A DNA stretch of 64,000 nt. Origin: Pseudomonas sp. AL03 (lineage in GTDB: Bacteria; Pseudomonadota; Gammaproteobacteria; Pseudomonadales; Pseudomonadaceae). The stretch is taken from NCBI RefSeq assembly GCF_029960815.1, contig NZ_JASBRE010000014.1, forward strand, positions 62,001 through 126,000. The letters run 5' to 3'. Under the pieces are notes generated by a model. The model was given only the letters and a program-made list of their open reading frames with translations, was not told where the DNA came from and searched no databases. Shown here piece after piece: positions 49,443 through 57,552 of the stretch. Numbering within the stretch: position 1 is the stretch's first letter; each line of letters opens with the position of its first letter. The position numbers were made by a program, and so were the translations under genes.

Positions 49443-50747
49443 ATGAGGGGGATTATTTTCAAGCTCGTTGTGTGCGCCTACTTGGTAGCGATTTTATTTT
49501 TTTCCTCTTTTAGTAAGGCTGCTGATGCTGAAAAATTCAGCTGTGATAACTATGTGATGCAAGGATGGTGTTCGAACCCTGCCTATATTTACTCCAGCGC
49601 ACAAGCAGCTGCATTGCCCGTGATCAAGGCTTTTATTGCTCAGCAGACGGGCTACTCCGAGATAACTTATACGCTCGACTCCTGCGCCAGTTACTACGGG
49701 ATGGAGTATGTTTTGCAATGTGTTGCTCAGCTCACCTATCACAAGCTGGATGCAGAGGGAAAACCCTCGGTATTTCTGAAACAGCCGTTACCGATTCTCA
49801 TCAACAAACAGCAGATAGAAGAAGTAATTTGTAATGACACTGCGGAACTAAAAGGAAGTATTGGCACCGTTATTGTTTCGGGTGCCAAAAAGTATGTATT
49901 GTCCAGAAATCCCGGTGAGAACATCTGCACCAATAATTGCAAATACGCCTCGCCGAAATCCGTGGACTGCTACTTAGTAACAGGCAAAACAAACGAAGGA
50001 TTCTGCAATTTTGAATATAAGGCTGAACTTGGTTCGGACGGAAAAAAGCAAGCTTGCGAATCAGATCCAGCGCTTGAGGAAGGAGACGAAGGTGATCCTC
50101 TCGACGGCAAAGAAGAACCGCCACAACCGACCGATCCGGGCACAGAGGAGGGTGGTGATGGAGACGGTAATGGAGATGGTTCAGGAACCGATGACGGATC
50201 TGGCGAAGGTTCAGGCTCTGGCTCCGGAAGCGGCTCTGGAAGCGGCTCAGGCGAAGGCTCAGGCACTGGTTCGGGCACTGGCGGGACTGGCAGTAACGGC
50301 GGAGAAACCGGCACTGGCGGCAACGGAGGCACCGGCACTGGTGGTACAGGCGGAGGTACAAACCCAGGAGGAACTACCGGTGGAGACGGCTCTTCGGGAG
50401 GTACCGACGGCGATGGTTCTGATGGTGGGACGGAAGAAGGTTTTACGTCACCAGGTGAATTAGATCTCAATGGTAAGAATGAGCAACGAGGTGCAGAAGT
50501 CAAACAACAGTTCGCCGAATTTAAAAGTGACATCGAATCAAGCAAAACCTTTCAATCACTTAACAATGCCTTCGGCGGCAGTAATCATTCTGCCGCGACA
50601 TGCCCAACTGGGTCAGTGTTCTTGTTTGGGAAAAATATCATATTCGATGCTCACTGTGAGTTGTTTGCAATGATCGCACCCATTCTAAGAATGGTGTTTA
50701 TAGCGATGTGGATGTTGCTTGCTGTGCGTATTGTATTGTCGGCTTAA
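49443..50747 (+). CDS. Adsorption/minor coat protein (gpIII-like)
   Basis: 434 residues from ATG 49443 (MRGIIFKLVVCAYLVAILFF; upstream frame is not used). Signal peptide ends near FSKA. N-terminal Cys-rich domain (about 22-200) should bind the host receptor, probably a pilus. Then comes a flexible linker of about 100 residues (231-332) made of repeated Gly/Ser/Glu/Thr (GSGSGSGSG, GTGGNGGTG). The C-terminal domain carries two Cys and a membrane anchor (FIAMWMLLAVRIVL). This three-part layout, with glycine-rich linker and C-terminal anchor, matches gpIII of inoviruses. Confidence 0.85.
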   Translation: MRGIIFKLVVCAYLVAILFFSSFSKAADAEKFSCDNYVMQGWCSNPAYIYSSAQAAALPVIKAFIAQQTGYSEITYTLDSCASYYGMEYVLQCVAQLTYHKLDAEGKPSVFLKQPLPILINKQQIEEVICNDTAELKGSIGTVIVSGAKKYVLSRNPGENICTNNCKYASPKSVDCYLVTGKTNEGFCNFEYKAELGSDGKKQACESDPALEEGDEGDPLDGKEEPPQPTDPGTEEGGDGDGNGDGSGTDDGSGEGSGSGSGSGSGSGSGEGSGTGSGTGGTGSNGGETGTGGNGGTGTGGTGGGTNPGGTTGGDGSSGGTDGDGSDGGTEEGFTSPGELDLNGKNEQRGAEVKQQFAEFKSDIESSKTFQSLNNAFGGSNHSAATCPTGSVFLFGKNIIFDAHCELFAMIAPILRMVFIAMWMLLAVRIVLSA

Positions 50748-50750
50748 GGA

Positions 50751-51044
50751 ATGGATATGCTTTCTAGTTTTGCTGCATGGCTTAAAGGGGTTTTTGAACA
50801 GCTAGCGCAATTTGCTATAGATACCGTGTTCTTAGTCCTTGGTTGGATTTGGTCAGCTTTCATCGCGCTTCTTGATACATTGGGTATAGCAGAGCAAGTT
50901 GAAGGAGCCGCCCATGCGTTCGACTCAATACCAGATTCAGTTTGGTATTTTATGAATATGTTTGAAATTCAATTTGGCTTGGGTTTGATTATGTCGGCTT
51001 ATGGGTTGCGCTTCTTTATTCGTCGACTTCCAGTGGTGGGCTGA
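50751..51044 (+). CDS. Minor coat protein (gpVI-like, DUF2523)
   Basis: 97 residues with three hydrophobic segments (about 20-43, 63-70 and 74-90) and the order expected between the gpIII and Zot genes. DUF2523-type small proteins in Pf-like phages hold this position and cap the virion end together with gpIII. The start is four bases after the gpIII stop; the stop overlaps the Zot start by one base. Confidence 0.8.
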   Translation: MDMLSSFAAWLKGVFEQLAQFAIDTVFLVLGWIWSAFIALLDTLGIAEQVEGAAHAFDSIPDSVWYFMNMFEIQFGLGLIMSAYGLRFFIRRLPVVG

Positions 51045-52135
51045 TGGCTATTCATGCTTATGTGGGCAAACCAGGTCACGGCAAAAGCTACGGTGTTGTT
51101 GAGCGTGTCATTATTCCCTCCTTAAAACAGGGCCGACATGTGGTAACCAATATTCCGTTGAATGCTGATGATTTGCTGGCTGATTTTGGGGGGACTATTC
51201 AGCAGCTTCCTGTTGAATGGTTTGAGCTTCCTGATCTGGCTGAATATGTGATTAATGGCTGTGTTTTGATCATTGATGAAGCATGGCGACGGTGGCCGGA
51301 AGGTCAAAAGTCTAATCAGGCTAATCCGTGGGATAAAAAACTGTTAGCCGAGCATCGACATATGGTTGATGCTAAAAACAACTCCATGCGCATTGTCATT
51401 GTTACGCAAGACCTCTCGCAGATTCCCAGTTGGGCAAGAACTCTTATAGAAACAACTTTCCGCATTTGGAAAATCTCAAAAAAGGTTTATCGAGTAGACG
51501 TTTACTCAGGTGTTGTTACTGGAGACAAACCGCCAAAGTCTAAGTTGATTCGTCAATTCCCTGGAGTTTTCGACAAAAGCATTCAGGCTTATTACAAGTC
51601 AGCCACTCACTCTGAAACAGGTGAGGTAGGTGATGAGTCTGTAGCAGACAAAAGCGGATCATTTATTAGGTCGTATGGGCTTTGGGCTTTAGTTGGGATT
51701 GTTGTTGTATGTCTCGTTGTTGGTGTTCTTGGATTAAAATCATTCTTCAAAACGACTCCACCACCTCCGCCATTACCCCATCCACACATTGACAAGGTTG
51801 TCAAAAAGACCAACCCGGAAAAAACTCCGGCACCTCTTCCAATTCAATATTCTCAAACGTGGCGACTCAGCGGTTTTGTTCACTCCTACACACCTGACCC
51901 ACAAAGTAAAACTGATCCATCAGTTGCCATATTAGTAGATAAAACAGGACGCACTCGATACATCGCCTTTTCTGAGTGCCGTTACTTTTCAGATTTCAAT
52001 GAGGTTTACTGTGATATTGAAGGGGAAAGGATTACCACTTGGACATCGCAAAGCTCCAGCTTAGTCATGCCTCCAATCATCGGGGGCTTCGGCGGTGGAA
52101 CTGCTCAGCGTAGCGCAAGCAGTCCATCCGGCTAA
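51044..52135 (+). CDS. Zot-family assembly ATPase (gpI-like)
   Basis: 363 residues from ATG 51044. Walker A GKPGHGKS (8-15), Walker B region CVLIIDEAWRRWPEG, then VDAKNNSMRIVIVTQDLSQIPSWAR, all typical of Zot/gpI. A single membrane segment (about 213-233, LWALVGIVVVCLVVGVLGL) is followed by a proline-rich periplasmic stretch and a C-terminal domain with paired Cys. It drives virion extrusion through the inner membrane together with the secretin encoded next. Confidence 0.92.
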   Translation: MAIHAYVGKPGHGKSYGVVERVIIPSLKQGRHVVTNIPLNADDLLADFGGTIQQLPVEWFELPDLAEYVINGCVLIIDEAWRRWPEGQKSNQANPWDKKLLAEHRHMVDAKNNSMRIVIVTQDLSQIPSWARTLIETTFRIWKISKKVYRVDVYSGVVTGDKPPKSKLIRQFPGVFDKSIQAYYKSATHSETGEVGDESVADKSGSFIRSYGLWALVGIVVVCLVVGVLGLKSFFKTTPPPPPLPHPHIDKVVKKTNPEKTPAPLPIQYSQTWRLSGFVHSYTPDPQSKTDPSVAILVDKTGRTRYIAFSECRYFSDFNEVYCDIEGERITTWTSQSSSLVMPPIIGGFGGGTAQRSASSPSG

Positions 52136-52163
52136 GCCTCCTTACTTTCCTAATGGTATCTAT

Positions 52164-53411
52164 ATGAAGTGTTTTCGCACCTTTGCAATGATTGTTGCAT
52201 TGACTTTTTCACTGTCTGTGTTCGCGGAGACAGACAATAAAATGACATTTGATTTTGACGCGATCAATACTAGTGCAGCCCTACAGCTCATAGCCGATTT
52301 TGCCGGGTTAAACCTTGTGAGTGCCGATGATATTACCGGTACTGTTACTATGCGGATGAAAGGGGTTTCTTGGCAGGACGCATTAGAGTACGTCGCCAAA
52401 ACAAAGAGCCTCAACTACCACATTGATAGTGGTGTTCTGTATGTTTCACACGGTGCCGATTACTTTCAAAGCGCTGAAGAATCTGTAGTGCCTGAATATA
52501 AAAACTCTATTTTTAAAATCAGGCACATACTTGCCTCAGAAGCCATCAAGGGCTTTCCGGTACTCTCTGAGTCAGGAAAACAAGAATCGCTCACGTCAAA
52601 TGATGCATCCTCTATTGTCGTGGCTCGTATGTCCGCTGAGAGACTTGAAGAGCTTGGTCTATATCTCAGTGCTGTTGATTTTCCTCGTGCCCAAGTGATG
52701 ATCGAGGCGCGCATTGTTGAGGTTGATAGATCATTCTCGCAGGAGCTTGGTGTTAATTGGTCGGGCACCGCTCGCCCTGGTAATTTCACAGCGACTGGCT
52801 CAACCAATTTCGTTGATATGGGCAGCCAGATTTCTAATGCAGGCATTGGTTTTGTTTCAAGCGCGTTGATTCTGGATTTGGAATTGGCAGCGATGGAGAA
52901 GGGTGGTTACGGCAAAGTTATCTCACGTCCGCGAGTATTTGCCTCTGACAGGCAGCAAGCTCGCATCGTGAAAGGATCTGAGGTTCCTTACCAGCAAGCC
53001 GCCGGTGATGGTGCGACATCTGTTTCCTTTAAAGAGGCCGCGCTTTCCCTTGATGTGACACCTTCGATTGATGAAACCGGGGTCTTACTGGACGTGAAAT
53101 TAGCCAAGGATGAGCCTGATTTTTCCAATGCCATCAATGGTGTTCCGCCGATCAAAACAGCCTCGCTGACTTCTAAGGTTCGCGTTCGTTTGGGTTCAAC
53201 GATTGCCCTTGGTGGTGTGTATTCAAATACCGAGCACGTCCAAGAGCATCGAGTGCCGGGGCTGGCTTCGATTCCTTACCTGGGTCGAATTTTCCGTTAC
53301 AGCACGAAATCCAGCGGTACGTCTGAGCTGATTCTTTTCATCACACCAACGTTGATTCCTGCTATTGACGTGGCCCAGGTGCAAGACTTAAGAAGTAGAC
53401 AACCCCAATAG
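52164..53411 (+). CDS. Phage secretin (gpIV-like)
   Basis: 415 residues from ATG 52164, where a signal peptide begins (MKCFRTFAMIVALTFSLSVF, cleaved before ETDN); an in-frame start at 52095 inside the Zot gene lacks such a signal. N-terminal N0-like domain (FDFDAINTSAALQLIADFAGLNLV), a second small domain (about 100-180) and a C-terminal secretin barrel (about 190-405) with VPYQQ, IALGGVY and VPGLASIPYLGRIF motifs. It forms the outer-membrane channel. Pf phages often lack a secretin gene; here the phage supplies its own. Confidence 0.92.
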   Translation: MKCFRTFAMIVALTFSLSVFAETDNKMTFDFDAINTSAALQLIADFAGLNLVSADDITGTVTMRMKGVSWQDALEYVAKTKSLNYHIDSGVLYVSHGADYFQSAEESVVPEYKNSIFKIRHILASEAIKGFPVLSESGKQESLTSNDASSIVVARMSAERLEELGLYLSAVDFPRAQVMIEARIVEVDRSFSQELGVNWSGTARPGNFTATGSTNFVDMGSQISNAGIGFVSSALILDLELAAMEKGGYGKVISRPRVFASDRQQARIVKGSEVPYQQAAGDGATSVSFKEAALSLDVTPSIDETGVLLDVKLAKDEPDFSNAINGVPPIKTASLTSKVRVRLGSTIALGGVYSNTEHVQEHRVPGLASIPYLGRIFRYSTKSSGTSELILFITPTLIPAIDVAQVQDLRSRQPQ

Positions 53412-53421
53412 GCCGACGCCA

Positions 53422-53646
53422 ATGACCAGTAAAAAGCGGCTTAAACCGTTTGATCCAGTCATGCACTTGGACAACGAAATAGTCATTCGTGAGTACCTGG
53501 AGCTGGCCCGTAATGATCCAGATCCGCAGGTTTATCAGCAGGCTTTGCAGAACGTCGCAAAGGCAGAAGAAGCCGCGTGGTTGAATACGCCGGCTGTTGG
53601 ACGTGAGCTTGAAGGGTGGCCATCGAAGGATTCAGGAAAGCCCTGA
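53422..53646 (+). CDS. Small unknown prophage protein after the secretin
   Basis: 74 residues: KKRLKPFDPVMHLDNEIVIREYLELARNDPDPQVYQQALQNVAKAEEAAW, helical and mixed-charge, beginning 10 bases after the secretin stop. The sequence around FDPVMHLDNEIVIREYLELA is faintly like antidote proteins of HigA-type addiction modules, but no partner is present and no helix-turn-helix is clear. Function unknown. Confidence 0.55.
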   Translation: MTSKKRLKPFDPVMHLDNEIVIREYLELARNDPDPQVYQQALQNVAKAEEAAWLNTPAVGRELEGWPSKDSGKP

Positions 53647-53648
53647 AG

Positions 53649-53684
53649 TATAACTAAATTAAATAGAGATTTAGTTTAGTTATA
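53649..53684. terminator. AT-rich hairpin after the secretin operon
   Basis: TATAACTAAA (53649-53658) and TTTAGTTATA (53675-53684) are perfect inverse arms in a very AT-rich stretch. It probably ends the morphogenesis transcript or is an operator for the following gene. Confidence 0.5.
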
Positions 53685-53717
53685 ATATTTAGGAATATAA
53701 AAGGAGGAGGGTGAACA

Positions 53718-54107
53718 ATGCAGGGAACCGATAAGCAGAAGGCGCTGGCCACCTTGATCAAAGCTGAATCTGTTCAGTCAATTGCTGCTGCGGGGCTTTC
53801 GGCTCCCCAGTTCCGTGAAGCGTGTGCTGCCTTGGCGGAAGCGGTCGAGGCAATTACAGACTCATCCTGGATCATTTCCAACCGCTACAACCTCGGACTT
53901 AAAACGGGCTTCATTTATGGCACGGATCGGCCCACGATTACCGCTCAGGAGGTCGGATACCATCAATTGTTACGCAACGAGCATTGGCGAAATCCCTACC
54001 TGCGCAAAGGAACCTCCAGCTTCACCAAGCAGCATCAGATTGCGTTAAAAGCCATGTTTCAGGAAGCATGGCGACTTGAGCGGATTTCTCCCGAGGTCAT
54101 CCAATGA
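53718..54107 (+). CDS. Unknown protein at the right end of the prophage
   Basis: 129 residues, strong ribosome site AGGAGGAGGG upstream of ATG 53718. Helical N-terminus (QKALATLIKAESVQSIAAAGLSAPQFREACAALAEAVEAI) and a C-terminal part rich in aromatic and basic residues (GYHQLLRNEHWRNPYLRKGTSSFTKQHQIALKAMF). Family not recognised. It is separated from the structural operon by a hairpin and AT-rich DNA, so it likely has its own promoter. Last gene before dif. Confidence 0.6.
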   Translation: MQGTDKQKALATLIKAESVQSIAAAGLSAPQFREACAALAEAVEAITDSSWIISNRYNLGLKTGFIYGTDRPTITAQEVGYHQLLRNEHWRNPYLRKGTSSFTKQHQIALKAMFQEAWRLERISPEVIQ

Positions 54108-54327
54108 CAAAGCTGATTCATTGTGGACTCGCTGCTTGATTCAGATCGATGCGAATGAAGAAGCACAGCGGCCATCGTTCTGGGGCCGTGTTGCTACTAG
54201 CAACACTCAGCGTTCAGGCTTCGTCAGGTGGTCTATGATTAGGCTAATAGCGAAGCTTCACAAAGGGTTACGATGACTTTCTGCTGTGTGAAAAAGCAAG
54301 GACACGCAAGCCATTGATTATTCAGTA
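54108..54327. other. Non-coding right end of the prophage
   Basis: About 220 bp without a gene. It holds a perfect 9-bp-arm hairpin GTGTTGCTACTAGCAACAC (54188-54206) and the 13-mer TAATAGCGAAGCT (54245-54257), which also occurs in the loop of the left attachment hairpin (40100-40112). Confidence 0.5.
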
Positions 54328-54355
54328 GCTTCGCATAATGTATATTATGTTAAAT
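54328..54355 (+). other. dif: Chromosome dimer resolution site dif (prophage attachment site)
   Basis: XerC arm GCTTCGCATAA, centre TGTATA, XerD arm TTATGTTAAAT: one mismatch from the Pseudomonas dif consensus as I recall it. It marks the replication terminus and the right edge of the prophage. Because the site is complete, it should still work in chromosome dimer resolution and can accept further Xer-dependent elements. Confidence 0.88.
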
Positions 54356-54412
54356 GATGTACTTAGGCGGAACTGCGCGCCCGCAGGGAAGGATCTCCAG
54401 CCGCGCAGTTGG

Positions 54413-54704
54413 GGCTGTCCTTCAATCCGATCAGCCTGTTTTACTGCTTCGAATCCGACGGCAGTCCGGCCGCCATCCCATGCAGGACTGGCAGGGCGAG
54501 CAAAAAATGTTTGAAGCTGGGCTGGGCCTGGAGCGCATCGAACTGACGCGCCAAAGCCTGCACCGCCACCTTCTGGACTTCCCCTGGATGACCGGCAAGA
54601 CCCTGCTCGGCATTTATTGGCAGGCCCTGCGTCTGCTGCTTAAGCGTCTGCCGCTGTTTTCCCATGAAGCCGCCAGCGGTGAATACTCGACGGTGAGCGC
54701 CTGA
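54413..54704 (+). pseudogene. DUF1365 remnant
   Basis: LSFNPISLFYCFESDGSPAAIP, a hallmark of DUF1365, is followed after a frame change and a large gap by the domain's C-terminal end (LTRQSLHRHLLDFPWMTGKTLLGIYWQALRLLLKRLPLF). The N-terminal half and the middle are missing. In pseudomonads DUF1365 genes stand directly before a cyclopropane fatty acid synthase gene, as the remnant does here. Confidence 0.78.
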
Positions 54705-55030
54705 GCTTCGGCGAGTCTGGCGCTGTTCTGCATGGCGAGATCGAAGTGCATAATACGACCCTGTGGTCGATGGTGGCGGTGAATGGCTCAATTGGCGCTG
54801 GCGAGGCCTATATTCAAGAGTACTGGAGCAGTCCCGATCACCACCCTGCCCCGTGAGCAATTTGCGTACACGAAGCGCCGAATTGAGGAGCAGTGTCTGC
54901 AAGACCGCATTACTCTGCTGTTGCAGGACTATCGTGACCTGAAGGGCAAATGCGACAAGCTAGTATCGATTGAGATGATCGAGGCAGTCGGCCACCGCTT
55001 CCTGCCCACCTACTTCAAACGCGAGGCCGG
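54701..55030 (+). pseudogene. cfa: Cyclopropane-fatty-acyl-phospholipid synthase remnant
   Basis: N-terminal part LSFGESGAVLHGEIEVHN and SIGAGEAYIQEYWSSPD joins abruptly, with a frame change, to a piece from the middle of the methyltransferase domain (TTLPREQFAYTKRRIEEQ, LLLQDYRDLKGKCDKLVSIEMIEAVGH, FLPTYFKR). More than 100 codons between these pieces, including the SAM-binding motif, and the C-terminal part after them are lost. Confidence 0.82.
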
Positions 55031-55434
55031 TTGTTGCTGAACGCAGGGCTGTTCCAACTCGGTTGGTTTGCCTGCGTGTTTGGTGCGCAACGGCCTTGGA
55101 CGGCGCTGATTGCAATCGCATGCCTAGCTACACACCTGCTTTGGATTGCCAACGACCCAAATGAATGGCGCATTCTGTTGCGGGTGGCAACCTGCGGTTG
55201 GGTCCTGGACAGTATTCTAGTGCACCTCGGGCTGTTCTCCTTTTCAGATACCACTATTGTTCTGCCGCTATGGCTGGCAATGCTTTGGCTGCTTTTCGCC
55301 AGCACTTTGCGTCACAGCCTGAACTGGACAAGCGGCCTTGGTGGATGGGCAGCCTACTGGGGGCCTTTGGCGGGCCGCTCTCATATTTGGGCGGCGCTAG
55401 GTTAGCAGACGTGGGTCTACCGCTAGGTGTTTGA
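55031..55434 (+). pseudogene. DUF2878 membrane protein, frameshifted
   Basis: The frame from 55031 encodes LLNAGLFQLGWFACVFGAQ and further hydrophobic segments of DUF2878. Near 55320 the family's C-terminus continues in another frame (KRPWWMGSLLGAFGGPLSYLGGARLADVGLPLG) to a stop at 55434. One frameshift therefore separates the two. It follows the cfa remnant directly, as in intact clusters. Confidence 0.72.
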
Positions 55435-55522
55435 CCTAGCGCTCTGCTAATCGCATTGATATGGGCGATGTTGATGCCGGCGCTGCACCGGATAGCCGGA
55501 CAGCATGCACGTTGACTCAAGA

Positions 55523-56041
55523 CTACTTGCGGAAGAACAAGGTGATCTGGCCTACCTCCACCCCGAACTTGGTCATGAACGAGCGATTGATCATGGTGTT
55601 CTTGTCCATTAGGTACATCCAGTCGTCCAACTGAACCTGATATTCCTTTCCATCCACCGGTAGGCTCAGCACATATCTCCAGCGCAGTGTATTGCCTGCC
55701 ACCTCACCAAGCGCCTCGCCTACCACGTCGCCAGCGGTTCCGCGCCATTGGCTAGAACCAACTGGAGTTAACGTCCACACCCGTTTTTGCTTAGTACCAT
55801 CGCTGTAAGTAAATGATTCGTCGAGGATCAGCCTGCTACCTTCGGAGTGGCCATTGATCTCCACGTGGAAGCGCTTCGTGACCTCGCCAGAACGCTTTTG
55901 AAACATACCCCAGGCTTCGACCCGCCCCTCGAAGAATTCGCGCAACTCAAGCGTGGGCGTCTCTTGGCTGTAGGTGTGCACATCCACCCGGCTGCAACTT
56001 GCAAGGCCAATGCATAGCAGCAATATCCATATCTTCAGCAT
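55523..56041 (-). CDS. DUF3833 family lipoprotein
   Basis: 172 residues from ATG 56041 (GAGG upstream). Lipoprotein signal with lipobox LASC (Cys about 16). The body LELREFFEGRVEAWGMFQKRSGEV, FHVEINGHSEGSRLILDESFTYSDG and QVQLDDWMYLMDKNTMINRSFMTKFGV is diagnostic of DUF3833. Function unknown; it accompanies cfa/photolyase genes in stress-responsive clusters. Second gene of a leftward pair after the chalcone-isomerase-like gene (19-base gap). Intact. Confidence 0.82.
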   Translation of the reverse strand: MLKIWILLLCIGLASCSRVDVHTYSQETPTLELREFFEGRVEAWGMFQKRSGEVTKRFHVEINGHSEGSRLILDESFTYSDGTKQKRVWTLTPVGSSQWRGTAGDVVGEALGEVAGNTLRWRYVLSLPVDGKEYQVQLDDWMYLMDKNTMINRSFMTKFGVEVGQITLFFRK

Positions 56042-56060
56042 GTGCATTTCCTCAACGGTC

Positions 56061-56612
56061 TCAGGGTTTAGCTGCGCCCAACAATTGGGCACGCAGCTCC
56101 GGGTTGCGTGTTCGGGGGTCAAGCCAGATGGAAAAAAAGGCTTTGGCGAACGCATCATCCCTCACCACATGCTGTAGGTTCTCGCCGACGTAAAAACGTG
56201 CGCCCTCTCCAGGCATATAGACGCCGGTGATGCGGTCACCGGCGCGCACATCGACAAACGCCTGCTGCATCTCCCACTCCCAGCGGGCCATCAGCTCTGA
56301 ATTCAGGGAGTTGGGCGAAAGGCGACGGATTTCCTTGATGCTGGCCTCAACCAGATCATCGCGACTAATAGCGCGACTGTAGGTCAGCTCTAACGCAAAA
56401 GGCACATCCGCATCCAGCGGTTCACCGGCAATCAGGCGAGGGCTCCAGAATTGCGCGTTGTAGATAGAGAAACCGAACACGCGCATCTCCCCGCTACCCA
56501 ACCGACGAGCATCGGGTAACGCCTCGCGCCAATCAGCAAATAGCTCTGCACTTGGGAGCATCAGAACAAGACAGATAAGGTGGCGGATTAAGCGGTCCGT
56601 CTGCATAGCCAT
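56061..56612 (-). CDS. Chalcone isomerase-like periplasmic protein
   Basis: 183 residues from ATG 56612 (a second ATG at 56606). Signal peptide ends near AELFA. The mature part has RRLGSGEMRVFGFSIYNAQFWSP, ALELTYSRAISRDDLVEASIKEIRRL, VRAGDRITGVYMPGEGARFYVG and AFFSIWLDPRTRNPELRAQLLG, typical of bacterial proteins with the chalcone isomerase fold and no proven enzyme activity. First gene of the leftward pair; its promoter lies in the 343-bp gap shared with the rightward light/stress genes. Confidence 0.8.
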   Translation of the reverse strand: MAMQTDRLIRHLICLVLMLPSAELFADWREALPDARRLGSGEMRVFGFSIYNAQFWSPRLIAGEPLDADVPFALELTYSRAISRDDLVEASIKEIRRLSPNSLNSELMARWEWEMQQAFVDVRAGDRITGVYMPGEGARFYVGENLQHVVRDDAFAKAFFSIWLDPRTRNPELRAQLLGAAKP

Positions 56613-56955
56613 GCAAAGACCTCGTTAAGACTCAATAGACGCCTTTAAAAGTTATACCAAATTATTTTTTTGTACAGCTAATACCTCAAAACCGGACTCT
56701 CCCCTTAAGAACCGCAGAGATGGAGCGCCATTGGCGCTTTCACAAGCAGGTTTTTGGCGAGCTGCAAAGAGCGTCGATCTTCCGGAGCGAGTGGTTTCAA
56801 ATCTGGAGGATTCTTCATGGCGGCGATTCGTGTCCTTGAATTGCCGGTGGCGAATGCACCTTAGACTCTTCCCGTGGTTGAACTCAGCTCACAGGAAGAG
56901 AAATGGGTATCCCACGCTGTTTGCGCGCCGATAACCTGCGCAGGAGTAGTCGACA
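56613..56955. other. Divergent intergenic region of the stress cluster
   Basis: About 340 bp. Near 56650-56680 is GTTATACC...TTTGTACAG, part of a likely leftward promoter. A 37-codon minus-strand frame (56705-56818) was seen but has no support. GCACCTTAGACTC and GTGGTTGAACTC (56865-56885) faintly resemble a MerR-type spacer. No complete gene. Confidence 0.4.
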
Positions 56956-57516
56956 TTGTCAGTCTGTTTTTTTCGGCCTATCTTATACAAAACTTATACA
57001 GAAACGGCCGACACGTACAAGAAAGAGCTTTGGCCACTCACGTTTTACTTTGACGGTGAATGCCCGCTCTGCGCTCGGGAAATCACGTTCCTGGCGCGCC
57101 ATAGACGCCCGGCTGCGATTTTTGACATCAGTAGCGAAGAGTTCGACGCATGGGCCTTGGGGTTCACGTTCGAGCAAATGCAGTCTTCTCTTCATGCCAG
57201 ATTCGCTGATGGCCGCTGGATGACGGGCCTGGACACCACCTTGTGAAGCTGGCGAGCCGCCGGCCTGGGTGTCTGGGCCACGCCACTGACATGGCGCGCG
57301 ATCCGCCCGCTGCTTGCCGTCGGTTATCGCCTGTTCTGCCGCTTACGCCCGCATTTGGCATGGTTGCCTCATCCGGATGGCAGCCGCCGCTGTCGCGACA
57401 ACCGCTGTTCGGGGGTGCAGCCAAACTCGGCACCAGTCGGGCCACCTGCACTAAAAATAAAACAGGTTTGGAATCCTTCACGCGGTCATTCACCCAACGA
57501 AGAACCTCGGCCATAG
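56956..57516 (+). pseudogene. DCC-family (DUF393) thiol protein, interrupted by an internal stop
   Basis: The CxxC core WPLTFYFDGECPLCAREI and the IFDISSEEFDAW segment define the DCC/DUF393 family. At 57244-57246 an in-frame TGA stands where the family has Trp (DTTL-W-SWRAAGLG). After it the same frame continues LGVWATPLTWRAIRPLLAVGYRLF and CRDNRC to TAG 57516. The only start codon upstream is TTG 56956, and the ACG at 57013, just before YKKELWPL, may be a mutated ATG. So both start and middle seem damaged. Confidence 0.78.
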
Positions 57517-57552
57517 GAGCGTTAGCGATGCCTGCGTGACCTGCGTCAAACC

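Larger units (their letters stand above)
40034..54355. mobile_element. Filamentous prophage (inovirus) at dif, with bacteriocin cargo and internal duplication
   Basis: Gene order is that of an inovirus: control region, replication protein, small unknown, ssDNA-binding protein, small coat protein, major coat protein, adsorption protein, pVI-like, Zot-like, secretin. The right boundary is the intact dif site at 54328-54355. The left boundary is set at imperfect dif-like sequences within an inverted repeat at 40034-40151. No integrase gene lies inside, consistent with use of host XerC/XerD. Total length is 14.3 kb, or 11.7 kb without the tandem duplication. The left edge is less certain than the right; a start to the right of the bacteriocin genes is possible but no dif-like sequence was found there. 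Confidence 0.75.

Noticed and set aside
49970..50545. 191-codon proline-rich minus-strand frame
   Set aside because: It is the antisense of the glycine-rich linker of the adsorption protein, where GGN codons read as prolines on the other strand.
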